Of a stretch of 64,000 nucleotides of DNA, positions 24,749-36,196 are shown piece by piece. The stretch covers positions 44,267,618 through 44,331,617 of the forward strand of contig CM051027.1 in NCBI GenBank assembly GCA_027627225.1, read 5' to 3'. The position numbers and the translations under genes are program-made. This DNA is from Congeria kusceri. Lineage: Eukaryota > Mollusca > Bivalvia > Myida > Dreissenidae. The first letter of the stretch is position 1. Each line of letters opens with the position of its first letter. The notes under the pieces were generated by a model. That model saw only the letters and a list, made by a program, of their open reading frames with translations. It had not been told where the DNA came from and made no database searches.

Positions 24749-26277
24749 AGAAATGTCTTTTAAAAAAGACAATCAGCGTTGACATTAATAATGAGATATC
24801 ATTTTACCCTAAACATAATACAAGAGGGCCAAGATGATCGGTTACGTTGCTTCTCGGACCCCAGATTTTTCGGTCCCCACCTAGACAAGGCGACTTCTCG
24901 GACCCCAGATTTTTTTTTAGCACCATAAGATTTCTCATATCCCAAAATTTATGTGTGATTAATTCAATAATTATTAATATTTGTACTGTGAATAAACCGA
25001 TCATACCGCCCCATGTTTTCACCAGTGATACATGACTAACGTAAAAATAATTTACGTTAACATCATTATTATATAAATGTGTCAGCCAAATTTAACAAAA
25101 TAACAATGTATGAAACTCAAGAATGGTTTAGATTTTCGTCATCTTGTCTGGTTTCCGTCCCTCCAAAGGTCATTTACAAGTTTGAAAATTTACGTTAACA
25201 TCATTATTATATAAATGAGTCAGCCAAATTTAACAAATTAACAATGTACGAAAATAATAGCGGGAATGAATGAAAATTATTCTGTATCAGACGCTTATAG
25301 TTGTTCGTAAGTAATAAACCCTACCTTCATCTGGGAAGTGATCTATGCATAATACATACACATTTCTAAGTCAGTTAATCATTTATACTGTGTATCCTTA
25401 TGAAAAGCAATCTTCAGGGAACATTCAGCGCATTTGAAATAATGTTGACTTCCATTTTTGATATCACAAACATAAAATTTCATTAGACTATGGCGATTTA
25501 AAATTATATTCGGGTGGAATATGATGTATCAAGGGTTTCTGTGTATAATTGGTATTGCAAATAATGTATTAATGCTACGAACATAAAGTAAAAGTAACTT
25601 GAATAACAGTTCGTTGTATACCTATACTTATTTCACCACAGTTTATTTATTGAAATATGTCTTTTTATAGGTTGATTAACATCTACTGGAGAAGTTGATA
25701 GAAATGTGCAATTCTATTTAATTCTTAATAGAACGCAACCGCCATTCAATTTCAAATTAACATGCACAGTAAGTTTATAAACATAAATTCCACATTTATT
25801 GAAATATTCGCTCTAATGATTCTCTGGACGCTAATTGATGCATGTATATTATAACAGCTATACACCGGCAGCTAAACGCGCGCTAATTTTAGAATGATCG
25901 TGTGGTGAACTCGCTAGATTCAATTGTTATTTATAGAGCGTGCCGCTAGGCTAAACAAAACAGTGGATTAATTCTGAGAACGAATATAATATTATGTTCT
26001 TGACATACAATAAGAAAATATGTTCATAATTATGTTCAGTTCTAGAGTGTATGTCGAAGATATGATTATAACTTTATTTTAACCGCTATGTAAACAATCA
26101 TGTATATTTTAATCCCCAAAAGTATGCAACAGTTGTTGGTATACATTAAACCATTGTTTTATGTTTGCATTCACTTAAAAAAAAAAAATTGCCAAATTCT
26201 ATTGGCATTCAATTTTCCCGCTGCATAATTATCGCAGGAAATCTAGGTCAAAAGTGATCTTAGACAGCTACGCCGAC
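24749..26277. repeat. Direct repeat copy 2 (~1.5 kb)
   Basis: It is co-linear with copy 1 from 'acaagaaatgtcttttaaaa' to 'gatcttagacagctacgccg'. It also has its own internal duplication of about 80 bp ('acgttaacatcattattata' at 25051 and 25193). No coding frame of note. Confidence 0.75.
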
Positions 26278-26306
26278 AAAATTTCTTGTAGTCAAAATGT
26301 TCCACA

Positions 26307-26450
26307 AGAGGCTGTTATCAACAGTATAGTGCAGATGACCTCACAGATGCCTATAATGCTGTTTTGGAAACGGGCATAGCTGTTGAGAGGGCTGCCGAAC
26401 AAGAAACCATCAACCAGGCTTCTGACTATGCTAGTCATCTACACTCATAG
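26307..26450 (+). pseudogene. Possible Psq-type helix-turn-helix fragment
   Basis: A 47-codon open stretch ends in TAG and reads QQYSADDLTDAYNAVLETG then IAVERAAEQETINQ. The pattern Y-S-x-x-D-L-x-x-A-x-x-A-V-x-x-T-G-x-x-V-x-R-A resembles the first helices of Psq/pogo-type DNA-binding domains of transposases. There is no start codon context and no catalytic domain follows, so at best it is a captured or decayed fragment. Confidence 0.3.
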
Positions 26451-28740
26451 GCACTTCTAACTAGACCATTATATTATTAATCAGCTATAACTTTTGTATT
26501 TTTAAACCGAATTTCTCTAAACTTTTCAAGAACACAGAAAAATATATATAAGACTTCGATGTATTTAATTTCCTTCATATAAAATCTAAATAAAGAGAAC
26601 ATTTATCTTATAAGAATTACTCCATACCTAAGTACGTGGAATGCGGCCTCTTACGTACCAATGACGCGAACCTGTCCTGTACACTTTTTGCCACTAACAT
26701 TTTAAACTCCTCCCTAACTATTGTTAACGGATTAATTTACATTACTCAAATACCACAAACAGATTAGAAGTTTACCACGTAAAATATGTTAAACGTTAAT
26801 CACGTGATATCCAAATACAACAAAGATCTATCAATAAACATATTAATAGATCTCTGACTACAATGATTGGATAAAATTGCAGATTAATTGCACATGACTT
26901 ACATTTTTGTAAAGATCTATTCTTCATTGTGGGATAGTGTTCGGTGAAATTATTCGTGGCCCGCGCGTGTCATTAATAGTGGCTGTTATTCGCTAATAGG
27001 CGCAATTATCGATCATTAAGGAGCTTGCAAACAATAATTACAGAAGCGTGTCCAAGCTATAAACAACACTGTCATGAGCAATTCGAGTAATAGTTTTAGG
27101 TATATATTGGGAAGTTGTCATTTACAGTTCATATCTTGATATTCCTATCAATACGACTAATACAGATGGCAAATCTATTACTCAACCGTGTGTCTTTTAA
27201 ATTAATACCCGTTGTTATATGTATAGTGCTATATTAATTGTTGTGTATATAAAGTAACATATTTATATTTAAATATGTGTATTTGTGACATTTATGAACA
27301 TATAATAAATAACAAACACATGAATTAAGGTATAGTGTTACCGTTTGCGACTTTCACACGTAAAATATTTACGGTGTTCTAAAGAATGTTTAATCCGAAC
27401 CATCGTTATTTCAAAGTTTTCAGCCCGGTCTTGAAGACTTTGAAATAACGATGTTCAAATGTATAAACATTGCCCAGGGCACGTGTATTTTATCAATTAA
27501 TTAGCTGTGTTGACTGCAGCAGACCGACCATTCCTGCTGTGAAAGCTAATCTTTTAATTCACAATGGCCGTTTTTCACTCGAGAAACATGTAAACCCACT
27601 CAATAAAGTCAGTGAAATGATCAAAGCAGGTGTCACTTCGCCGAAAATGTTAACAATTTACAGTTATTCCTAAGCCGCAATCAATCACCGTGATGCACCT
27701 CCCTGTAGGCAGAGTTTCATCTCGCAGTTAAATCAATGTAAGCCAATAGAAACGCCCTGGAATGCTTTGGAATGACGTTATATTGACCAATCGGCGCAAT
27801 AGGCATGTATTCTCACACAAGTAATCTTATACGCGCGTCCATGCGTATTATAGACAGTAAAGATTACTCACCCCTTTCATATTTTATCATGTCGACACTA
27901 ATTTATTTGATGAATTTAATTCAACAACAAAAAATGCCAAAGATCAGTCAGAAATACGCTAGTATGACATCTATCCAGTGTTACTGTTGGTTGTAGTTTC
28001 GTAAACACAAGCTGTATTGTTTATGTACATGTACGCTATGTAAAACCCATGTTTTTTACAAAAGAGCGCGAAACGTCTGCTGACAACCACAACGTCATGT
28101 TCCATGCATGCAAAGCGTGAGTGTACCAACCATGTGATTTACTAATTACAGGTCTTTAACATTTGATGCATGTAGGCACGACGTGCACGAGGAAATTTTC
28201 CCGCCGTTTATGCAAGCACAAAGCATGTGTAATATACATGTATTTTAATCAAGATCTGTACAATTCACCAATTATTACATCAGTACTACGTTCAACAGTT
28301 GTAACGATTAAAACATTGTTAAAACACTAAACACATCCCATATGAACATAATTAATGGAAAAAAATGGCTCCGTAAGTTGATCGTGTAAACTGAAAATTC
28401 CAGAACGACGAGAATAGTGGGTTTGACCATGACGTCACTGTGCGAATGTGATGCGCACTGGACATAAACATCCAGAAAAATTATTACTTTCAGTTTCGCA
28501 ACATTAATGACACTTTTGTTTTAAAAAGGCTAGAGGTATATCGTTTAAACGATGATGTTTCATTTATTTCATTTCGTTTAAACGTTTACACAAAATTTAA
28601 GACGTGTTAGCCTTACATTTAAGAGCTGAAACGCACCAGATAAGGTCATTTGACACGTGCTGCAAAAACAAATTTGAGGCACTGTAATTGCCAGATAACC
28701 ATGACCATGATAACGTGCGGGGTTTTAATTTTAATTCATT
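26451..28740. other. Mostly unannotated stretch, with a relative of the 32-34 kb elements
   Basis: Positions about 28020-28170 ('gcgcgaaacgtctgctgaca', 'atgcaaagcgtgagtgtacc') resemble parts of the elements at 32560-32830 and 33690-33910. A 67-residue frame at 27470-27673 has no recognisable domain. No gene can be supported. Confidence 0.4.
27401..27453. other. Perfect 17-bp hairpin
   Basis: CATCGTTATTTCAAAGT at 27401-27417 is the exact inverse of 27437-27453, with a 19-nt loop. It could be a MITE remnant or a small hairpin transcript; the sequence alone does not decide. Confidence 0.7.
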
Positions 28741-29945
28741 AGAATAATCCTGGGTTATATCGGGCACCCCTGGGAACCGGACTCCGTAATGCTTTTACGT
28801 CACGCTTCGACGCAGAATGCTTTAGTTTTTATGGTACTGTTACCATCATACGATGAGAGGGAAATTCCCATCCTATATCTTAACATAAAAGTCAACCAAT
28901 GAAAGTGCAAGTTATGTTAGAGTCGTGACTGGGTAAAATCGGACGTTTCTTGGCTTATATCGGACAGTGAAAAGGCGCGATTCGGACGGCAGTGCTTCTA
29001 GGGGGTTTATCGGACAACGTGTATGTTTGAAATTTTACACGCACATGTATGCGTTTGTGTGAACCTTCAGGTAATAATATATAAATAAATAATGTCTCTG
29101 TGTTGTTTGTTATGTATGACATGTGTAAGTATTTTTTATGTTGGCAATTGGTTCTTTGCCATAAATAAAGGATCACGTTTACTTTAGGGTTTTATCTACC
29201 CCGGTACTGCTAATGCATCTGGATTTTTATTTCTTCTAATTTATAATATACATCTGTATTAAACATATTTATAAATTAAGAAAACATTGTAGATCTATAT
29301 ACTTTGTATACTTGTGTGTTTATTCATCTTAAAAGTGTGAGATCATCTGTTCAGGTGCAACCTAAATAAAACAATCGATATCATAAAATCAGTATCAGTT
29401 TACAATTGAATATATACGCAAAAGCGCGACATAAATGGAAACTATTTTTGTTTGTTTTTCATTTCCCCCTTTTTTTCTTGTTTGGCGAGTCGTGCCATCT
29501 TCCTTTCTTCTTTTTTCATACACTCTTCTTCCTTTTTTCTGCTTGGCTTCCTCCTTCTCTCTCATGATTTCGTCACTGGTGAGCACTCTGAGAAGACAAA
29601 CCTACGTAGTTCGTATGTACACATGCATTTGAATTATACACCCTAACAAACTGACAAGGTGAATTCGACTAAACTGGTTTGTTATTTTCACAGTAAACGT
29701 ATTTACGTTCAATGAAAAAAACAAAAAAACAGTTGCACATGTATATAAACTGAAATGATTATTATTCATACTACAATACGATTAACTCTGGAGTGCATAT
29801 TACTTTTCAAAGGATATGAAATGCATGTGTATTTACAAGTTGCCTTACCATACGTTTTTACATGTACAAAACACAATAAAGCTATGCGACGTCAGTTTTC
29901 TTTTGGATGTTTTAGGCTCAGAAAAACAGACTGGTGACGGAAGCT

Positions 29946-31740
29946 CTAATAAGTGAGCATTTTCCTCATTTGCAGAAACAATAAACGGCGTCTGAGCGCT
30001 ATGGATGGGCACAGCATTATCCGGCTGCAGAATGTCCGCGGAAGCCGCCGATTTTTTTTTTTTTTTTTTTTTTTTGAGAGCAAAGAAGGGACGGCAGCGT
30101 TGGGAATGGAGTCATCAGTGTTGATCTGCACACCGGAATTCATGATGGCCTCCAGAATTGCCGCTGCCGTATGTGCCTCCAGCGTCATGGTCCCATATTC
30201 ATCTGCCGTCGCCAGAACTTTAGAACCGTGTGCCTCTAAAACAATATTATATTATATGTTAAGCTTATGCTTATGTATATCATACGGCACATGGATGTAT
30301 TTATCGCCAAATATTAAAATAAATACTGCATAGTTTTTAAACATATCCGTGAAGACCTATAATCCTGTTCTAGTTCAAATTATGTGGTATGTTCCTGTAC
30401 AGCTATAATACTTGAATATTCAATACACATTTATGATTATTCGTAACAGTCATAAGTATACCTCATTTAAATCTCACTCGTCTGCTTCAAGCAGTGTCCG
30501 GACAGGTGTGTCTGTGATGACGTCACTTGCCGATGTCGCTATCTGGTGGGGCGTAGACCTGTGGCTTTGGACAGCGCGTTGGCCCTCATTGACACTTGGA
30601 GCTTTGTCGAATGCAGACGACAGCATGAACGCACAGGCTGGTATGGCAGACATGGAAAGTGGGTACACTCCACAGGCAGAGAAGCCTTTACTGATGTTAT
30701 GCTTCGTAAAGGCCTTCTCATATGCATATTTGAACAGCCCTGGCCAAACCCATTTGCACACCAGGTTGTTCGAGATATGGACATGAACTCAGTGCACTTC
30801 TTGTTGTACTCTTTAGTAAACTGTCCAAACACTGACTGAATGGGTTCAGCCACTGCATCGTATGGGGAGGTAAGGCAAATAGTTATATTCTCCACTTTGG
30901 CGCAGTCAATGATGTGACTGATGTGAACTATGACTGTCTAACAAAAGCAGTTGAGGCCGCTGTGTTCCAATGTTGGGGATGAAGACATACTTGAACCACT
31001 CAATCCCCAAACTCTCTTCTATCCATCCCTTTGTCTGGAAAGTCCATTTTGTTCCGAAAGGACCCTCCGAACCGTTGAAAGCGTTAAGTGCCTTTTTAGT
31101 TTTTCCTTTCACCACGACCATGGGAAGGATGTCTTGTCCAGCGGCATTAATATAGACTCGTGTGAGATACCGACTCTGCCTGGCATATTTCTGGCCCATT
31201 TCGCTGCAAGGACGAGCGTTGGTTTGTGCGTCAGCGACACAGACGTCTCGTCCATATTCCAGATACAGTTTGGCTTACCGTTCAGATTCAGTGATGCTAT
31301 CGTTTGTGTTAGGTCGTCGAAGTATTTCTTGGTGATAGTGGAACTGAGCATTCGACTCCTAACAGTCAACAACGCCACCTGAGCCCTTAAGCTTATTTTA
31401 TGTCGCTTCAGGAACCCATTGACCCAGTCATCCCCAGGTTCTTGAATGGCGTCTTCAGGCGCATGCTTGTCGCTAATCTTGCCGATTTGGCCTTCAGCTG
31501 CTGTCTGTCTATCCCAAAACACATCTCTGCAGCTTCTTTTACTTTCAGGGCTAATACCTGCACTACTTCGGCCGGAAACACGGTCTGTTTGCCCGGCGTG
31601 GCATCGACATTAACTCTGCCGCTGACGCGATCGTGTAATGAAGATCTCGTGACGTTGAATGCTACCGCCGCTTGCCGAACGCTCATGTTGCCAAGCTGAA
31701 CTTGAGCAATGGCCTTGCTAAAATAACTTGGGGCGGAGCG
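29946..31740 (-). pseudogene. Pogo/Tigger-like DDE transposase, broken
   Basis: Read on the minus strand: an N-terminal Psq-type helix-turn-helix (YFSKAIAQVQLGNMSVRQAA, then VAFNVTRSSLHDRV), a CENPB-type HTH ending in WVNGFLKRHKISLRAQ, and a DDE_1 catalytic domain. The first aspartate is in NMDETSVSL (codon at 31250-31252) and the second in LLLLDSHSSH (codon at 30936-30938). The usual third aspartate of the QPLD-like motif is replaced (EPIQSVF). The C-terminal AYEKAFTKHNISKGFSACG and VYPLSMSAIP follow. At least four frameshifts separate the blocks. A last piece (about 29950-30240, EAHTAAAILEAIMNSG) may be a 3' exon or extension. A run of over 20 T at 30052-30074 reads as poly-lysine. The element is catalytically dead. 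Confidence 0.85.
30052..30074. repeat. Poly-T / poly-A tract
   Basis: More than 20 consecutive T on the + strand, within the 3' part of the pogo-like transposase pseudogene. Its exact length in this sequence may be unreliable. Confidence 0.85.
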
Positions 31741-31813
31741 TAACTGTGCGATAAGTAGCGTGCATATAAATTAAATCTATATTTAAATCTACCGCACTCT
31801 AAAGATGGTATAA

Positions 31814-31897
31814 AACAGTTGGAGCATGCTTTTACCTCAATATGTTAATTATTTAACATCGCCCTGCGGGCTCGGTAAAAAGTATGCTACAACTATT
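31814..31897. other. Inverted repeat (~23-bp arms) near the transposase 5' end
   Basis: The left arm 'aacagttggagcatgctttt' and the right arm 'aaaaagtatgctacaactat' pair with a few mismatches around a 37-nt loop containing 'gttaattatttaac'. It could be a small foldback element or a transposase-binding subterminal structure. Confidence 0.5.
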
Positions 31898-32050
31898 ACT
31901 TATATTAACACAACACAGTAATAGGAGGGATCGTTCTGTCATGCGACGCGTCGTAATAATTTCGATCATGGGATTCGCTTTGTAAAAAATAAAACACTTA
32001 TAACGTTGCACAAAACATAAGGTTAACTGCAAATGTTATAATATACATTA

Positions 32051-32249
32051 AGATCACAGTGGTGTAATGGATATGGTGTCCATCTTGCGATCGGAAAGTC
32101 GTGAGTTCGACCCCTACTGGGGAAGCGTTCGAATGATCTCTCTCATTTGACACCATGTATTGGTTCTACCCCAAAAATGGACTCGAAAGCCTCTCAATAA
32201 ACCTCAGGATTTCGACACAATTGAGCTAAAATGAATGGGTTTAAACTAT
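32051..32249 (+). mobile_element. tRNA-derived SINE
   Basis: A polymerase III box A-like 'tggtgtaatggatatgg' and, 36 bp on, a box B-like 'gagttcgacccc' lie in tRNA spacing, followed by ~115 bp of non-tRNA body ending near 'aattgagctaaaatgaatgg'. Flanks 'atgttataatatacatta' (32033-32050) and 'atgttataattcatta' (32250-32265) form a probable target duplication. The acceptor stem does not pair, so it is a SINE and not a tRNA gene. Confidence 0.7.
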
Positions 32250-32328
32250 ATGTTATAATTCATTATGTGATCTTACATGTGATATGCTGTAAATAATGTG
32301 TGTATCAAACTGACATTTATGCAACCAC

Positions 32329-34621
32329 ACTTCCCGAAAGCTCAAAAAAGGTGTCAGACATTCGGTACGACAACCTGTCAAAACTTGCCGGACCGAAATA
32401 AAATTTGCCGGACCGAAAATTCATTCATATATGTATAGTCTATAGTATACATGTATGCACTAGTGTGTTTTCGCAATCTCAAACAGCAAACGTAACTTGA
32501 TCACCTTTTTCATTGTTGTTAACATCCGTAACATAAAATATACAATATATTTAATTAATATCAAACTACGATATTACAACGCAAATCCGAAACGCCTATT
32601 TGAATTTTACTATTCACAAGACTTACACACATATTCTATTGACATTTAGTATGCACATGTTGTTCATGTAAAACCTTGGTTACCTAAAAAAAAAAAGCCC
32701 GCGAAAATTATACTGACAATCACAACATCACGTGATCCGCATGGAAAGCGTGGACGTATTGACCATGATATAAAAACTTTATAGCGCAAAGAACTGTGAA
32801 ATCTTTACTTTTGTATAAAACTTTTGTTGTGCAAAACAATTAGGTGTCTATAAAATCGCGAAGAATGTACAAGTTGTATTAGTGATATTTTTACTAAATC
32901 TAGGTCTTTTGTAGACACCATTTATTTTACATCTAAAACGCGAAAGCAGTTACGCGGTATCGATAACGTTGTTGTCATATAGGTTAGTATTGATCTATCA
33001 CTTACAGTGACGGTGAACACCCACCACGTGGATGGCGAGCGGCACGTTTTTCATGACCCACAGCTGTTTGAAATTAGGCTGCTAATTAAAGTGACTGCAG
33101 TGAAAGGACTTGCGCAATGTAAGCTGGTGACGTCAAACTGTTACACGTTGCTGTTGCCCGGGTCGTGTTATTGTTTGTAGCATATCACAAGTTTAAATGA
33201 AAAAATAGCGATGAAGGCGTGAAAATTCGGACCAAGCAGGATTTATTTATGGCTATTGGGGTAATAAGATAATCATGAAAGAGCATGAACAAAAAATAAT
33301 GATTAGATCCATGGCAGGGCCGATTCGCAAAATGCGGATCACGATATAGCGGAGCTGTATTCAATTGCTTCGATATTAGGTATTGTTTATCCAGTTAAAT
33401 ATAGGAATAAGTCATACATGCCATAAATTTTTCAGGCCAAAACAGGACATTGCAAAAAATCGCCGGGACATTTGACATCTGAGAGGGACACCTATGTATA
33501 CACTAGCCTATTTACACGACATAAAAAAGTTAACGTATTTTATTCACAATGACGTTTTTTATTATCGTCCATAATGTGTAACATAAATATTTTCAACTAC
33601 ATAGTAATTATAACATCACATATGAAAATGCGTATAATAAAATAGAATATATATATATATTTAATAAAATCGTAATCCAAAACGCCTATCTGAATTTTAC
33701 TGTTCACGCAACGTAAACAAGTTCTATTCATAGGTAAGATGCACATGCATTGCATGTAAACTCTGTGTTCTGCTAGAAAAGCGCGGGAAAATTATGCCGA
33801 TATGTACAACGCCACGTCATCCGCATGGAAAGCGTGGGTGTGCTGACCGCAATATAAAAATTGTGTAGCGCAAAGAATTGTGAAATCTTTACTTTTGTAT
33901 ACAACTTTCGTAGCGCGAAACAACTAAATTGGATATCGGTATCTTTAATGATGGGCAGTACATATTGTTACTCAGTCTTTTGTCACCATAAACATTTCCT
34001 TTACAATAACAAACAGTTACGCAGCATCGATAATTTTATTGTCGTTCAGATAAGTTAGTCTTGCTTTATGACATACAGTTACTGTAAACGACCTCCACAT
34101 GTAGCACGTTTTTCACGACTCAGTGCTGTAATTTGACAGCCGAGAAAATACTTTGCCATGGATGGCATGCGCGATATTAGCTAATGACGTCAAACTGTTA
34201 CACTCTGATGTTGCGCGGGTTGGGTAATTGTTTTTCGCAAAATATCGGTGTCAATGACCACCAATGTAGGCGCGAAAATCCGGACCAAACCAGACAATAA
34301 TTACTGCTCCTCTTTGACACGCGGCTGACGGGCATTATTATCATAGGGACCAATTAAGAGATTAACGATGTGAAGTTAATTGTTGACACTAAAGCACACT
34401 AACATCGATTTTTGTGGTTGACCGGGACAAAATGCATCTGAGCGGAACGCCGGGACAAACCTCGCGAAAGCGGGACAATCCTGGCGAGACCGGGACGTAT
34501 GGCATGTATGAATAAGTCGCGAAAAAGTTGTCGGACGGTCGGACCGATTCTTAGTAAATAAATGTCGGACCCACTCAAAATTTGCCGGTCATGTCCATTG
34601 GACCAACGGTTTTCGGGAAGT
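32329..34621. mobile_element. TIR element (ACTTCCCGAAA) with a nested relative
   Basis: ACTTCCCGAAA at 32329-32339 is inverted at 34611-34621. Subterminal phrases 'cttgccggaccgaaa' (left) and 'gtcggacggtcggaccg', 'atttgccggtcatg' (right) are shared by the two ends. The interior includes the CATACATGCCATA element at 33413-34510. Sequence at 32560-32830 ('gcatggaaagcgtggacgta', 'gcgcaaagaactgtgaaatc') is repeated in the nested element at 33690-33910. No coding frame. Confidence 0.55.
33413..34510. mobile_element. Second CATACATGCCATA element, inverted relative to 2574-3462
   Basis: CATACATGCCATA at 33413-33425 is the inverse of 34498-34510, and both sides are flanked by AATAAGT (33406-33412 and 34511-34517), a clean 7-bp target duplication. 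'Ttttcaggccaaaacaggac', 'cgccgggacatttgac' and the right-hand 'cgagaccgggacgtatgg' match the first copy in reverse complement. There is no transposase frame. Confidence 0.8.
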
Positions 34622-34624
34622 CTG

Positions 34625-34787
34625 TGCACCTATCAATATTTTCCCCCAGGGTGGAGCGGCGGGCATATACGGGACTTTAGACTGAAACCGATTCCCGACA
34701 TGCGGAAATTTGACATGCCGAGTGAATCCTAGTGCCGGGGAATAGACTTTGGTCGGATTTTCGATCCCAGAAATATTGATAGGTGCA
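34625..34787. mobile_element. 163-bp MITE with TGCACCTATCAATATTT ends
   Basis: TGCACCTATCAATATTT at 34625-34641 is perfectly inverted at 34771-34787. The outer TGCA is self-complementary and could be a 4-bp target duplication instead of part of the TIR. It immediately abuts the end of the element at 32329-34621. Confidence 0.8.
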
Positions 34788-34903
34788 TTATATGTGGTTA
34801 ATGAACAATAACACGCATGATTTAAGATTTATAATGTTAAATTCTACGGGCACAAAACCACATTAAACGTGAATGAACGTAATGTTCTTTTTTTTTTTTC
34901 ATT

Positions 34904-35139
34904 CTACAAGGAGTGCATTTTAATTTCATCGGACATTTCCAACAAAGCCTGTCGTTCATTCTCAGTTAAAAATGTTACAATCTTGTCGATAAGAAAAATG
35001 TGACTGTCGGCAACGACATCTGGAGTGGCAGCCTTCTTTGAGCTTTCCCACATACGCAACTCATTCAAAACAATGTCAGCGACAACACCATATTTCACCA
35101 CAAGCCTTTTCACATGACAATGAAGCTCGAATAGCAAAG
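34904..35139 (-). pseudogene. Unidentified reading frame cut by the hAT insertion
   Basis: The minus-strand frame reads LLFELHCHVKRLVVKYGVV and ends FLTENERQALLEMSDEIKMH then SL-stop. It is cut at its 5' side by the hAT element. On the other side (39792-39850, minus strand) the frame continues as IKTLKLLDKLYQHE, a TAG, then SFDHPL, in register with the left part once the 4.65-kb insert and its target duplication are taken out. I do not recognise the protein. It lies inside the pogo-like element, so it may be a second element gene. Confidence 0.4.
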
Positions 35140-36196
35140 CAGTGTTTACGAAATACGTCGGACACGTCGGACATTGCCGGTACATTTTCAAATTGTCCGC
35201 CGTTTCTTGAATCTACGGCGGACAGATTTGTCCGGCGTAATTTGAAGCCTTCCAGAATAAATTCCAAAATTTAATAATCCTTTTTTATTTTATTTTCTCG
35301 TGTTTTCTGATAATCAGGAATTTTATGACACTTTAATTTTAATCTTAAATGTCTTATGCGCATGAGCGGCGATCGACAAGTCTAATCTCGCACCGTACTG
35401 TTTGTCATGTAATCGTAACTAGTCGGTATATTCCGCTATGCTTCACTGTACGGAAATTGACGTCATAAGACAAACTGAAAATCGTAAAGCCCGTTTGATT
35501 CTGTGACCGTTTCGACTTATTTGAGGAAGTAGCCTCACATAAAACGAAATAAACGAAAATTAGAATAAGTCAATATTCTCTTAAATATTAAATGGAATAA
35601 AATTCTCATTAATGATGTAATTTAAATGAAAATGGCGGATTTCATATTACACTTAAATCTTATACATAACAATTTGTCCCCCTGTCAAAATGGCAGCGTC
35701 CTAGCCAGAAAATGTCGCGTATTATTCTAAACCAGGTAAGAAATCGATGAATTTGGTATGAAAATTGAACTGAATATTTGTATCTGTTATGTTTTATAAT
35801 GGTTCTAATGACAAATATTTTATTGGAAAATACTTTAGTGAAAACAACATTTGACATGGAAGGTTACGTGCCACTATTAAGTATTTCAGGTTTCAAAAAT
35901 TTAAATGGCAATTATGGCATGAGTCAGACTGCATTAAAAATTTCTTGATCGATATTCAGACAATTTTGCTTTTTATTTGCAATCTAAAAAAATCTCAAGA
36001 ATGTGTGTAGAATACTCTTCCTGGTCTAAAACTTACTATGGCAAAGACATTTTTTCTGAAAACGTTTTTACATTAAATGCTCAAAATTGAATCATTATTT
36101 AGATAATTTTTCTATTGTTGTTGTTTTTTCAATACAGAGATTACTCTCTATTTCACAGGTACAAACACTCCTGTAATTAGTACAGGCTACGGTACA

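Noticed and set aside
27470..27673. 67-residue frame (ISCVDCSRPTIPAVK)
   Set aside because: No recognisable domain, no splice context or homologue that I can name; left uncalled.
30474..31700. Plus-strand frames of 95-143 residues
   Set aside because: Shadows of the minus-strand transposase, which carries the recognisable motifs.
32051..32125. Functional tRNA gene
   Set aside because: Box A and box B are present, but the acceptor stem does not pair and a SINE body with target duplication follows.
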